From Enoplolaimus lenunculus (Eukaryota > Nematoda > Enoplea > Enoplida > Thoracostomopsidae), in NCBI GenBank assembly GCA_030248215.1, contig JASANG010001420.1, positions 62,001-126,000 of the forward strand: 64,000 nucleotides of DNA, in the 5' to 3' direction. The position numbers and the translations under genes were made by a program. The notes beneath the pieces are model-generated. The model saw only the letters and a program-made list of their open reading frames with translations, ran no database searches and was not told where the DNA came from. Shown piece by piece: positions 25,601 to 37,530 of this stretch. Positions within the stretch are counted from its first letter, which is position 1. Each line of letters opens with the position of its first letter.

Positions 25601-28600
25601 TCTCCCGGTCTCATAGAGAAAACTGTTGGAAGTTTTCGGTTTTGCTCAAAACTGAAATATCTTCGGTTATTTCAAAAAAGTGTTATGAGAAATAAGTAGT
25701 AAAAAATCTTGGCTCTTGTACGTTTTCAGTATATACACATTTAAGGTTATGGCATAATGTTAGGCGTTAGGTTAACCTTTGCGTAAGCTTAGGCGTATTT
25801 GGGTTCCTGTTTTTTTTATTGCATTAATTTTTAATGCAGATTTGTGTACAAGTGCGTTAAAATATAACGTATTGATTGCATCGTAAAAATGTTACGTATT
25901 GTTAACAGGAATTAGTCTTATTGCTGAAGAGGTATATGACTATTACTATGATAATCAAATTTGGGGCTGTTTTGATTTGTCTCAATCAGGGTGGCAACTA
26001 ATGTTCGGAATCGGATTCGGCAAAGCTTGTGGTTCGGATTCGGTAAAAACTTGTAAAGCCGAGTCCAAAAGCAGAATCAAACAGTGTTTGGCAATATATA
26101 TGTTTTTGAGTTTTAAACCATAAAAATTGTAAATATCATGTTATATTAATAAAAAATTCTGTTTCAGGTCACAAACCTTAAAACTGAGGTTGGGCACGAA
26201 ATATATTAACGTTTAGAAGTTATGCGTCTGGCATTGCGTTGATATTCTGAAACAAATAGATATAATTGAAATTTGCAACATGCAAGATTCAGATTCGGCA
26301 AATTAGCAATGGATTCGGATTCGGTCAAATCGTAGATTCGGTGCCACCCTGGTCTCAATGACAATTAATTGCATGAGCGATAAGTCTGATCAGTATTTTG
26401 CTGACTGTAACGTATATTGAAATTTTGATAGTTTCCAAATTTGTACGCGCATGTTTATTTTCGTTGAGATTAGAGATATTTGGTATTGTGCATTTGCATG
26501 TTATGTGTTGTTGAAGTAGCACAATGAGTGTGTTGCCTTTTGCCGATTTGTGTTTTTTGTTGATTCGGTTAGTACATCTTCACCTGCTTGTGGTTTCAAT
26601 GTTTCAGTGCGGCATTTTCTGTTGTTGAAACTTTGATGTCGTGTGGCGTTAGCGTCGCAACGTAGCAGTTTAGCATCGGCTTTTCCAGGAAGTTATTGGT
26701 GCTTACTTTGAAATTTATGTCACATGCTTCGTTCGTCTTAGTGCAAACCATGAAATCTGTAGGATGGATTCTGGTTCGGATTTAGTGTCGGTTCTATTTG
26801 AAATGTATATTTTTAGTCTCGACTACTGTAACGGTGAAGAAGCCTAAGTTTTGTTTTCTATAGTCTCTCTGACATCTCTTTATTAGACCCTTGATATGCC
26901 CTGTCTACAGCGTTCCAATCCGGCAATGTTTTTGTTCCAATTTCGGTCCACCGGTAATCCGATACCAGAATTGTGGAAAGTTAGATTTCCGTCATTAATT
27001 ATCAGCCGTCGCAAGTGCGGCTTTACTTAATACTTCACTTTACTTATTTTACTTGCATGTTTTTTTGTTTTAGTATAACTACGCTCAAAGAATGGTGTTT
27101 GCCGTTTACAACTTGTGAATGGATAACAGAAAGCAGTATCGTTGTTGCAGTAAGTTGCCAAGCTTGTAGTAAGTGATCTACGCCTGGTAAAGATGACCGG
27201 GACAGGGCCAGACGGTGCCGGGGCCATACGGTATCATGGACGAAACCAGAAAAACATCAACCTATTTGCTCGAACGCTGAGTTAAAAAAAATTGCTAAAC
27301 AGCTTCAAAAACACTTCAAAAATTTGTTCAATAAACGCATTAACAGTAACTTCACGACGTGGAAGTTTCAAGAAAATGTCGCGCGACGCGTTATGATAAA
27401 AACGGTACCGCGCCCCCAGGTACATGTTCACGCAAAAGGAACATAAAATTTGAAGTTTAGTGTATTTTGCTGGCCCAGACCCCGGTACCTGGGCCCGGCA
27501 CCGGCCCCGGGTATAATCCTGGCACCTGGCCTCCGGACATCTCTAACGCCTGGTATCTAGTTTTTGAAGCTTATGCTTGGCTTGTGTTTTTGATGGCTTG
27601 TAGTTGCGAAACTGTACTATTTTCTATGTTTTTACAAGTTGTTAGCTGCTTGAAGTAAAGTTTTGATAAACTTGAGCTCTCAACGATGACATAAATGGGT
27701 TTCCTGAAATTTACTTTGCAAACTTGAAACAAGTTGACACATAACATAATTTATCACGTTTTTATCCTGAATTTCAAGGAAAATTTTGTTCATTTATGTT
27801 GTGTTTTACATTATTTACTACAAGATTAACGGTTGCCGTTAAAATATTGTTGCTTGTGCGAGCAGTTGCGTTTCTTAGCACGTAGGAACGTTGCGTAATT
27901 CTAAGTCAAGTCGGAGAATACCATCTTTTGTGATCTTGCAGGTTTGTGCTGCATACATTACTTGTTTTTACAATACGTGTAATGCTGTAATGAAAGCTAA
28001 TATGAGCCATGTTAATATTAGAGGCCTGCCCCCTAAACTTATGCCTTAACCTAATCCTAAAAAAGTAACCATGATCTTTAGCCTTTGCCTAGTCATCGCA
28101 GTCCCTAAGTCGCCAATCCCTGTCGTCAAATGGTCAAGCCTTTGTAATTAAGATTTGCCAAACGAAAAATATTGTAGTGTTTCTTGATACATTTTAGGGT
28201 CACGATTGTTGTCCATTTTTGTTTCGATACACTGGACCCAGTAAACTAGAATTTGTGTCCAAATTGGACGTGCCTTCGGAACGTAAAGCTTCTGGTTTCT
28301 CGTAAGTTGTCTAATATCGCGGTTTATGTTGTACCTGCTGTGAAATAAATCTAAAATGTATAAATCCATAGTTTACATCGAAAATTGACTGAAACAAATT
28401 ACGAAACCAACAGCAGTTTGTCACGATTGATAAGCAATTCGTTCGCATCATGACGCTAATCCGCACTCGTTTGCATCACTGGTACGCGATTTTCGGACGG
28501 CAATTTATTTTACTATATAATTTTAGAGCTATGAATAAGTTTCGAAACTTGGACGCTAAAGCTGACGACAGTATGGCAATCGATAGTACCCTGAAAACGC

Positions 28601-31600
28601 TTCATCAAAATTCCATTACGTAAGTGGTTTGATTTTATTTTAATTTGATGAAAGGCAATGTTTCTCCCTCCTCACACTACTGTTTATTAATTTAAGCTTA
28701 GAACGATGTTTAGGCTAAGCACGATTCGAAGCCTGAGCCTAATTTATGAATTTAGGTATTATGTGTGGCAGGAATGTAGACAAGTACCCAGTTACCAGGG
28801 CTCAGCCGGATACCAAGTACCGGAGCCGGTCAAAATAGTTAAACTTGATCGCGCTAGTGTAGTACAGCTTTCTGCAATATGTTGTAATTTTGCTTTTAAA
28901 AAGTCTGTATGTTTATTTTTGTATTGTATAATATACAATTACATTAATATGCTTTTCAACAATAAATATCCGGCAATGTAGAATACTTACCTGAGCCGGA
29001 TGTCAATTTTTTTGCCGAAGTCAGATATCCAATTGAACCCTGGCCCAACGGATTGGATGTATAGTTGTACAGGAATGTGATTTTTAAACAATAAAGTTTA
29101 TTACGATTTAAGTAAACCAGATGATTTGTCCGCAGCATCAGTTTTAATTACTGTTAACGGAAAACTGATTCGCCTGTAATTGACGTTTATTGGTTTTTCA
29201 CCTCTTTGGTGTCGATTTGCAAACCATCGATTCAAGGAAACCGAGACCGAGATCAGCCAAACTCCGAGACTTGTCGAGACCGAAACCGAGACCGCCCATC
29301 CCTGCTGATTGCACCCAGTTCCATACTCTTATTATAAAGAGTGTTTTATCGTGCTCATGACAATATTAAAACGTGTACATTAAGTCCTAATACTTACTTA
29401 GCGTTGTATTTTAAGCAAAATTTTATGGTTTTAGTCAGATTGCGCGTTACGCAGGACATCACGGACAAACAACGAAGTTCAGCACGTCCGGTATTGATGG
29501 ACTACTTGTACTATGGGATCTCCAGGTACGGCATATTGTGGTTTGAAAGCGTTTTGTGTTCTGCACTAAATATTAGGGTTGTGCTATAATTTTATTGACG
29601 TGCGGCGCCGTCCGTTACCCGCACGGTCCCGTGCGGTGCTGTCCGTCACACGTACGGCGCCGTCCTTTACCGTCACCATACGGTATCGTACGCCGTTCGT
29701 CATTCGTACGGCGCGGTCCGTCACCATACGGTATCGTACGCAAATTGACGGTTACGTACGGCGGCGTACGAGTGACGGACGCCACCGGACGTCAAACATA
29801 GCGCAACCCTTTATTCATGCGTATAAATTCGATTGGTCAGGTTATTTGACGCGCTTTTGTAAAAAATACAGCCAATCTGAAACTTTCAGTAATTATTGGT
29901 ATTATGATTTATGCTAACAATTCAATCAACACACAGTATGTTAGCTCGTAATTCAATATGAATGCTGGATTATACTCACAGTGTTTATGCCTGTTCGACA
30001 TCTACACCATGTTTTAGGCATCTATTGCTTTCTGTGAAAGTAATTAAAGAATGTTACAAAACTTTGAAGTTAATAATTTGACGTTAAATACTAACATTTT
30101 CTTACAAATATTAACATGGATTGTTTTTGTAAGGTTCAAACTTTTTAATATGGTAGTGGCATAACCGAGCTGGACAATATGGGAAGAGCAGGGTAATAAC
30201 ACGAGTGCAAATTCGATTTGGAAACAAAATTGAATACTGCAGACGGAACACATTTTTGAGGCAACTCATATATAGAAAGTTTGAACCATTTTAGGAAATG
30301 TTTTAATATTTTGTTGTTCTGGTTATTCATCAGTTATATCTTAATGGCTCAGCATATTAATATCTCAAAATTGTTTTTGATACGCTGAAGCAAAAATGAA
30401 AAAATTCAAGCTGATATTTAATTCTAATTGAGTAAACATTATTTATTTTGCGTGCATCATATACTTCAAATAGTGTAGACGTTTAGATGCTATATCCTAT
30501 TAATATCCGGTCGCACCCTGGTTGCAAGATACTTTTTCGGTTATATTCGGGATAAAAAGACTCAAGCTAGTGATGTGCCGATGCGAAAAGTTTTGTCGAT
30601 ACCGCGTTCGAGTCCTACTTTGAATTTTGCTGGTGGATTGTGTTTTGTGGAACAGGCAGAATCAGCATATAGTTTAACAATCGTAAACCACTAAAATACG
30701 CAAGCACATTGTTTTAATTAATTTTTTCATACACAACAGCAAAAGACTCACATGATTATTGTCGATGCCGATTACTTGGCACATCCCTGACTAAAATACT
30801 TTTTCGGAACCAGTGTAATTTGCTGAAACCTGCATAATTGAAAATGATAATGAATTATAGATATTTAATAGAGCGAACGGCATTAACTTTTAATTCTGGT
30901 ACATGCTACTATGTAGCAACAGTGTAACCGACGTTTTTTAGATTTTTGCTAACATTTCTAGCATTTAGTAAACGTTGCAGTGCCGTCTAATATTGCAGTT
31001 AAAGTCACACGTCAACGTATACGTAGATATAGTAATGTAGACCGCAGGGTGGCACCGGATCTACGATTTGACCCAATCCGAATCCATTGCTAATTTGTCG
31101 AATCTTTTCAGAATATCAACGCAATGCCAGACGCATAACTTCTAAACGTTAATATATTTCGTGTCCAACTTCAGTTTTGATATTTGTGACCTGAAACAAA
31201 ATTTTATTAGTATAACATGATGTTTACAATTTTTATGGTTTAAAACTGAAATAACATATTGCCGAACTCTGTTGCATTCGGCTTTTTCACTACCGAATCC
31301 GAACCTTTCTTGCCGCCCTGGTAGACCCGGTCGAGCCGTTAATCATATGAGCACAACTCAAAGGAAATTTCGCGAGCAAAACGAGCCAGAATCCATACTC
31401 ATTTTTTGTTACGTTCAAAATTCTCAAAATAACTTTACGTTCAAACGTGCGACCCCCAAATTTTTTTATGTAATTCTGGTTTTGGACCCTATTAGATATT
31501 GCTGGATTTACACGCGGCACCTATTTTCTTTAGGGACCGGAACATGATAAGAATAATTAAATATTAACAACCGGAAGTGCAGCTTTGGAAAAACATTAAT

Positions 31601-31923
31601 GAGTTAAAGGTCCGCACAAAATGATGTGTTGTTAATGCTGAAAAATAGCATACTTGCCGGCACCATGTATTGCATCCAAACGCGCGTAGACAGGAAAGGC
31701 TTAGCGATCAACCGGTTCTTGTGATTTTGTCTTTCGGTTTTCAGGATGTTTTCCCGTTGGCTGCGCGAGAAACCGTTTTCCAAATTGTTGTATGACGTAA
31801 CGCTCTTTTCCGATGTCTTAGCTACGATTCGGTTACGTAGTCGTGTTTCCTTTGATGTTATTGTGTTTTCATTGTTATTTTCAGGAATTAGGGAAGAAAA
31901 TTCCGTCGATCAAAATCACTTGA
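19602..31923 (+). CDS. ARPC1: ARPC1, WD40 subunit of the Arp2/3 actin-nucleating complex (multi-exon)
   Basis: ARPC1 is the WD40 beta-propeller subunit of the Arp2/3 complex, which nucleates branched actin in the cytoplasm. Exons I can place with phase-consistent GT-AG borders: 19602-19677, 20960-21111, 21483-21588, 22530-22702, 23366-23471, 23705-23810, possibly a 12-nt exon 24300-24311, a probable exon 25909-25990, then 28527-28619, 29435-29525 and a terminal 31885-31923 ending in TGA. Family landmarks seen in order: [134 protein letters not shown]. The last exon gives the short basic tail [11 protein letters not shown]. The segment for the 'LPLLALTF' strand between 23810 and 25909 was not found. 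ATG is doubled (19599 and 19602). The introns hold MITEs and duplications. Confidence 0.93.
19851..20181. repeat. Recent tandem duplication, two ~164-bp copies in ARPC1 intron 1
   Basis: AGTCTGTGACATCCGGTTCC starts at 19851 and again at 20015. The copies run to TTCGCAGCAGCGCAA and differ by only a few bases and a 4-bp GTAC insertion, so the event is young. Confidence 0.9.
20256..20519. mobile_element. hAT-like MITE in ARPC1 intron 1
   Basis: Ends CAGGGTTCCAACGGAATTAT and AACTTCCGATTGTACCCTG. 264 bp, no coding capacity. A target-site duplication is not evident. A further 3'-end fragment (GATTGGAACCCTG) ends at about 20833. Confidence 0.65.
24839..25223. mobile_element. hAT-like MITE in an ARPC1 intron, 8-bp target-site duplication
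   Basis: Ends CAGGGTGCGGC and GGTCGCACCCTG. Flanks CTTGTGGC / CTTGTGAC match at 7 of 8. 385 bp. The interior has ATCCGGTTTAATATCCGG-type subterminal repeats. The open frame at 24813-25169 is inside the element. Confidence 0.82.
25909..25990 (+). CDS. ARPC1: Probable ARPC1 exon ending at a MITE border
   Basis: After a TTAACAG acceptor the frame reads [18 protein letters not shown] then CFDLSQS. This resembles the family stretch around 'SLVAAGHDCFPVLFTYD...LD.SQ', although the usual GHDC is replaced. A donor GG|GTGGCA would splice in phase to the exon at 28527, giving [11 protein letters not shown]. That donor lies inside the first bases of a hAT-like MITE (25987-26351). Removing the MITE and one target-site copy would leave an in-frame TGA shortly after the same point, so the exon end is uncertain. 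Confidence 0.5.
25987..26351. mobile_element. hAT-like MITE at an ARPC1 exon border, perfect 8-bp target-site duplication
   Basis: Ends CAGGGTGGCAAC and GGTGCCACCCTG. Both flanks are GTCTCAAT (25979-25986 and 26352-26359), a perfect hAT-length duplication. 365 bp, subterminal GGATTCGG repeats. It lies at the end of the probable ARPC1 exon 25909-25990 and would supply its donor. Confidence 0.9.
28797..29042. mobile_element. hAT-like MITE in an ARPC1 intron
   Basis: Ends CAGGGCTCAGCCGGATACC and CCAATTGAACCCTG. 246 bp, with CCGGAT-type subterminal repeats. No clear duplication of flanks. Confidence 0.6.
29576..29812. mobile_element. CpG-rich hairpin MITE, copy 1 (ARPC1 intron)
   Basis: Terminal repeats AGGGTTGTGCTAT / ATAGCGCAACCCT. 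The interior is unusually GC- and CpG-rich for this window, with repeated CGTACGGCG and ACGGTATCGTACG words in both orientations, so it can fold on itself. A diverged relative lies at 32704-32919. Confidence 0.75.
30330..30515. mobile_element. hAT-like MITE fragment
   Basis: Right end ATATCCGGTCGCACCCTG. The interior resembles that of 24839-25223 (ATACGCTG.A.CAAAAATGAA, TCAAATAGTG). The left end was not identified. Confidence 0.5.
31045..31320. mobile_element. hAT-like MITE in the last ARPC1 intron
   Basis: Ends CAGGGTGGCACCGGATC and TTCTTGCCGCCCTG. Flanks GTAGACCG / GTAGACCC match at 7 of 8. 276 bp. It is an inverted, shorter relative of the element at 25987: the same TTATGCGTCTGGCATTGCGT segment occurs on the other strand. 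Confidence 0.82.
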
Positions 31924-32469
31924 ATGATGACGATGCTGAATTTTCAATGGTTTGAATATTTTAATTTTAATTTAATCAAGCCAAAACATTGTTTAATCCG
32001 AAGAATAATGAGTCTAAGTCTCTTTTACACTTTCCCTCACACATTTTTATAAGGTGACGGCTCAGGCTTAAAAATATACGTGTAGGCTTTGGTAGACATT
32101 TTTCGAAACCTAAGCGTTTAGCCTAAGTATATATGTGAGCGGAAAGTGTACAAGGGCCGGTTTTAATACAAACGGCAGCACGAATATGCGTTTTAAACAT
32201 CTGTATGCTTATTGCTTGATATTCCCATATCTCTATTCGACGCGTATTCAAACAAAATCAAAACGGGGCATATTAATAATGGTGTTTAAATGTGTTACGT
32301 TACGTTTGTGGGGCAAGAATCGGTTGGTGGTTTAACATTTGTTTTTTCGCTGGTGATATCCTGCCGCGCTGCTGGTCTCCACAGCGTTCCGGTATGGATT
32401 AGCTGGAAACGTAAAGCCTCATTATTGCCAAGGGTCATTTGTAGTTTGTTAATCTGAATTTTAAATCAG

Positions 32470-34617
32470 ATGAAGTCCGTAGTTGTCGATACAAAATGGG
32501 AACAAAATTTTGGAACAGTGACTAGCGATGCTGCTTCAAGTTTTGGCCCATGTACAGGTGAGGTGCGGATCGTTTCCGCGGGACTTAAGCTTAAGCTTCA
32601 AACTATTTCATGCTTGGGATTATGCGTATTGAGTGCGCTTATACACTGTTGCGACCTCTCATTGGTACATTGGCCAAGGTATCAGTGCACACTGACAGTA
32701 AGGGTGGTGCTATATTTGTTGACTATCAAGTCCATGAATTGACGTATCGGACCGCATGACAATTTGTAAGCAAAAAATTTTGTACTTAATACGGCACCGT
32801 CGGACGCATAAGTATAACGCCACCGTTACGGTTGCGCAATACTTTGCTGAGTCGGACGGCGGCGTGGGGTAATTTTTAATAAAAAGTTTTACAGCGCGGC
32901 GACAATAGCGCAACCCTTCGAATATGAGTCCTACGGAAGGATTTTTGTATAAATGCGTTCGCTACCGTTAGTTTATAATATTTATATGCGGTATAGAATT
33001 AATTATGGGCATGTAATATATGCAAGAAACATTGTGATATTTAACCATTATGCTTGTATTAAGTTGCTTTGAGTGAAATGATTTTTGATTTTAGAAAAAT
33101 TTTAAAAATTCATTTCTGAAATTTTTAGGCATTAATTTATAAGTGCGTGGCGTTTATTTGTTCACAAAAATTGTAACCTTTTTGAGTTTTGATTACACTG
33201 ACAGCACCGCAATGATTTTGTGACGTGCTTGATCTGACATATTTTCGAATTTCGGCGATGCATATATTTTACTGCAAAGTGTACCAGTTTGGTTCTTGGG
33301 TAGATGTTCCAGCGAAAAAGACACAAAAATTGGTAAACAAAATCATTACAGAACACCAGTGAACTCTGTGAAGTCAAATGTATCCAAGTTAATCTGTGAT
33401 TTAGTGAAAATTAGCTAAATCATTTCTTGGTAAGCCAGTCAATGCGTCACGTGTTTGTTTGTTTACTCTGTTCGTCGTTATGCGTTTATGGTGCCAGTAA
33501 TATATTGCTTACATCAGGTATGTGTTACTCGGTATGTATCAGAGTGGGTCGATTTTGTTGCAATCCTTACACTAACTGATAGTAGTTACTATACACGTTT
33601 GAGACTATGGACCTCGGGCTTTAAGTGATGTAGCAACGCGGATGTATAATCACGTCAACATATTAAAAAATATTAAGTTTGCATGGCTGCGTAGCTGAGT
33701 GGTTAGAGCAGCGGACCGGTAATGCGTACGTCGTGGGTTCGAGCGCCGCCGCAAGCGTGGCAAAATTTTCGTGAAGGGCTCTGTATGGTACTACTTAACT
33801 TAGAATTGTTATCTTTAGTAAAAATAATAAACTGGATTTTGGAAGCAATTTTGTTTATATTTTCGTAGTAAATACTATAATGGCTTTAAGGTTTTACAAT
33901 TAATATCGCTATGTATGTTATGGTTATGAGTGTTTTATTGTGATTTATCTTATTGTTATATCGGCCTAAAATTAAAACAAGTTTTATATATTTTTGGAGC
34001 AGATAAAGTGTGGAATAACAGGGAGTAACCGGATATCCGGTTCCGGTAATTATCGGTATCGTTTCCGTTATAGAAATACCGCAAATTCGTATATTTTTAC
34101 GTTCAAAATTGGTTATAAATTTAATGTAAATTTCGCAATTGTTCATTACAGAAGTGCTGCAATTGTCGGAACTGAAACAAAAAATCCGTAGTCTTAAAAA
34201 TCTCGATGCATCCGCCATTTTTTCTTCAAAATTCTAGAAAGTCGGGTGAATATTCGCACGTCTCAATTGTGTTGGCAGAAAAATTAAACCTATTTGAAAT
34301 ATTACATACTTCAATATCCGTTTCCGTTGTTTCGATCAAGTTTTCTCGATGTACTCAAGTATTGGACATGATATTTTTATACATCCGGATATCCAACGTT
34401 TCCTGGCGGATAGTTGTACAGACACCCCCGTATATTCGGCTGAAATTTTATTTCCTAAGCTTAACTTATTAGCTCCTAAATGAAATGCCCTGTGACTAAA
34501 GTCGACGTTATAAGAGTAAAAACCCCGGCATTAATTAAAAAATCTTGATGTGTTATATCCACAGATAAAATGCGTCCATGTGAAAAAATGGTCAACTTAC
34601 CTCCTTTTGATTACTGA
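32470..34617 (+). CDS. Unidentified small gene, tentative three-exon model
   Basis: An ATG sits directly after an acceptor-like AAATCAG at 32463-32469. The frame reads MKSVVVDTKWEQNFGTVTS and on to GPCT, ending at a good donor (G|GTGAGG) at 32557 in phase 1. An acceptor TTACAG| at 34151 continues in phase as EVLQLSELKQKI, a short amphipathic helix. From 34187 it either continues to a stop near 34234 or splices at C|GTAGTC to 34565 (HKMRPCEKMVNLPPFDY, stop 34615-34617). The product would be about 58 to 60 residues and I do not recognise it. It starts about 550 bp after the ARPC1 stop on the same strand. Confidence 0.35.
32704..32919. mobile_element. CpG-rich hairpin MITE, copy 2 (diverged)
   Basis: Left end GGTGGTGCTATATTTGTTGAC and right end CAATAGCGCAACCCTT match 29576-29812. 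The interior is more decayed. Confidence 0.6.
33685..33756 (+). tRNA. tRNA-like sequence (possible tRNA-Thr GGT pseudogene or SINE head)
   Basis: Starts GGCTGCGTAGCTGAGTGG (A box TAGCTGAGTGG) and has B box GGGTTCGAGCGCC. The anticodon loop would be CCGGTAA, anticodon GGT, but with C instead of the usual T before it. Acceptor, anticodon and T stems each have one or two mismatches, so it is likely not a working tRNA. No intron or CCA. Confidence 0.5.
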
Positions 34618-35710
34618 CAACAAACCGGTGCAGTATCCAGAACCTGATGACAACACACATTCAGATTACTTAAATCTCAATTTGGAAAAATTAGTTTGAA
34701 CTTCGATCAAATGCCGTACAGTGACTTAGCGTAAAATTAAGATGCGTATAAATAAGGCTCATGTTAGATTTCGGTGCAAACCATTTTTGCGTGGCACTGT
34801 AATCGCTGGGTGCAACCGGATTTGTAAAATACCGGAACCGGATAGTTAAAAAATACCGGAATCAGAAAATAAAAAATATTTGTTACCGAAAAATTCATTT
34901 TTAAGCGAGCGTTTTTAATGCTGTAAACAAACCATTTTGAATTCCAAAGTCCTGAAACAAATCCAGTAGGTGGAAATATATGATAAACAAGTTGTTAAAG
35001 TGCCCCTAACCGGGCCATAGAAAAAGATATGTTTTGAAAATTTCACAACTTTACAAAAGTAACTTTGTTCTGATACGGGTATAGATACTGAAAAGATCGA
35101 ACAACATACAAAATTGAATTGATACTAACTTACCAAGATTATTAAGTCACTCATAACCACTAACTTACCAAGATTATTAAGTCACTCATAACCGATGCAC
35201 CAACCCCACCAATTATTATTTTAATCCATCCGCATTCATGATAGTTTGCTCTACCTAGCTATGTATATTCCTGTTTTTAAAACAATTTTCTTTACAGATT
35301 TTAAAAAAGTCAACGCACAATATGACGAAAAACCAGAAAATGTAGCATCAACTGTTGCATAACAATACGCTAAGCCAACACACTAGGCAATGCTTAAAAA
35401 ATAATTGTTGGCTCTATGTACCGGGGCTGCGTAGTTTTATAGTTTACTTCGACGCCGTTTATCTGAGTCAAAATACGAAGAAAATTTGCACAAAAATTAG
35501 AGCAAACTTTCGCCTAGTTTGCTACTACAGAATTTGAATGGAACCTGACATTGTATGTAGTAAGCTTATAGTATGATGTTGCTACATGCGATAAATTATA
35601 CATATCTACACTAGCTGCATGAAAATATGAACGATTTTTAGAATCAAAAATTTTGGGTAAAACATATAATAATAATAATAATAATAATAAATAAAATAAA
35701 TAAAATAAAA

Positions 35711-35742
<32 letters not shown>

Positions 35743-36010
35743 AATAAAATAAGAGACACTACCGTGTCCTTATGATTATGGAGTATGGCACAAATTGGAA
35801 ATTTTGGCAATGCTACGCTCGGACAATTCTAGATAAGTAAATAAAGTTAGAATAATATGCCAATTTTTGTTAAATTTTCGAACGATAAAAAATTTTCAAT
35901 ACCCAAAATACCGGAAAATTCCAGGGAAAAATACTGGATGTCTTACCGGAACCGGATAGTGAAAAATACCGGATTTTCCTACCGGAGCCGGAATTCCGGT
36001 TGCACCTTGT
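34018..36010. other. hAT-like MITE debris and AT-rich DNA
   Basis: At 34018-34090 an end-like GGGAGTAACCGGATATCCGG occurs. At 34805 CTGGGTGCAACCGGATT and at 35990-36010 CCGGTTGCACCTTG could be the two ends of one long interrupted copy, or of two. A perfect 35-bp tandem duplication lies at 35123-35192 (CTTACCAAGATTATTAAGTC). An (AAT)n/(AAAT)n microsatellite spans about 35666-35752. Confidence 0.45.
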
Positions 36011-36091
36011 GTAATAAATAGCATAAACTTTGATTTTATTTTTTATATCTCTCAAGTTTGAATATTTGAATATTGCATTCTTAATAGACTA

Positions 36092-36465
36092 TACTGTATT
36101 GACCCGAATAAAAGAGGGGGTAATAAGAGGGGGGTCCCCATTTTGGGTCCGAATCAATAGGAGTCCGTATCCCTAATAAGAGTCCGTAAGCGGATAGAGT
36201 CCCTAAACCCTAAACTTTAAAGCGTACTTAAATTTTGAAAGTACATTCCTAAATATATCATTGAATTATCGCTCAAGCTATTGACACAAGACAAATAAAC
36301 GTTTAATTCAACGGATAATTGCAGTACCGGATATATCAGTAACGAAGGGCGGCGGAGCGTGGGTTAAAAATAAATAACAGTCCGTAACCGAATAAAACAA
36401 GGGGGTACCCTCTGGAGAGACCAAATAAATATCAGTCCTCCCCTCTTATTCGAGTCAATACAGTA
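36092..36465. mobile_element. TACTGTA-type MITE, copy 1
   Basis: Terminal repeats TACTGTATTGACCCGAATAA / TTATTCGAGTCAATACAGTA. Shared interior words are AATAAACGTTTAATTCAACG and GGGCGGCGGAGCGTGG. Same family at 37118-37530 (opposite strand), 40745-41192 and about 50129-50492. Confidence 0.85.
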
Positions 36466-37117
36466 ATGTCTTGAATTTTGAAGGTATATATCGAAAACGC
36501 ATGCCGATTTCTGTGCATTAACCGGATATTGTACGCTTTGATGTTTTACGCCGCTTACAATATATAAAGCATCAATGCGGTTTATAGCCTATTTTTCGCG
36601 AACTTCAAAACTATGCAACTGGATATGCAAATCCACACTCTGAATAGTTATTAATACTTCAAAAACTGTTCAAATAAACAAATATATTTTACAGAACCAC
36701 GAAAAATTTGACACTACCCAAACTGCTGAAACCTACGGCCAAAATTCTATCCATTGTCGGAACCAGGAACAATTTTAGCTACAGCCATGCAGCAAACCTA
36801 CCGTTGTACCTTGCTAGTTTTTAGAAGTTGACCGAAGCAAAATACAAAATTAAAACGAAACGAGCACTATTTGTTATTTAATATATATTTTTATAAATTC
36901 ATGACTAAAAATAAATTGTTTTTAATATTTTAATCCGTAAACATTTTCAAAAACGTTTACATCTGTGTTAATTTTAACCGCAACTGCAGCAATGAAACGC
37001 ACGCAATGCGAAGAAACTTTTAGAAAACTGTGTCAAGTTTATAATTCCTATAATAAATTTATCGCTCTACGCTGCATGTTTTGTAGACTATTTTAAATAG
37101 TTGGTAAAGCCAGTTTA

Positions 37118-37530
37118 AGCGACCCGAATAAGAGTGATGGAGACTGGTAATTATTTGGCCTTTCCGGTACCACCTTGTTATTCGACTACGGACTTTTATT
37201 TATTTTTAACCAACGCTCCTTTATACTTCGTTACTGATGTTTCTGGTTACTGCAACAATTATCCATTGAATTAAACGTTTATTTGTCTTTTATCAATAGC
37301 TTAAGCGATAATGCAAGGTTATACTTAGGAATGTACCTACTTTCAAAACTTAAGTAAGCTTTAAAGTTTCGAAGTCAACTTTATTTGGTCCTGGAGTCGT
37401 TTACGCACAACAAATAGAGACAAGTGATATTAACGGACTCTAATTAGGGATTACGCACTCTATCCGCTTTCGGACCGAAATGGTGACCCCCTCCCTCTTA
37501 TTATATACCCCCTTATTCGGGTAACTACAG
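37118..37530. mobile_element. TACTGTA-type MITE, copy 2, reverse orientation
   Basis: Ends GCGACCCGAATAAGAG and CTTATTCGGGTAACTACAG. The interior matches copy 1 on the other strand (CGTTGAATTAAACG-like block and AACGCTCC). Confidence 0.75.
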
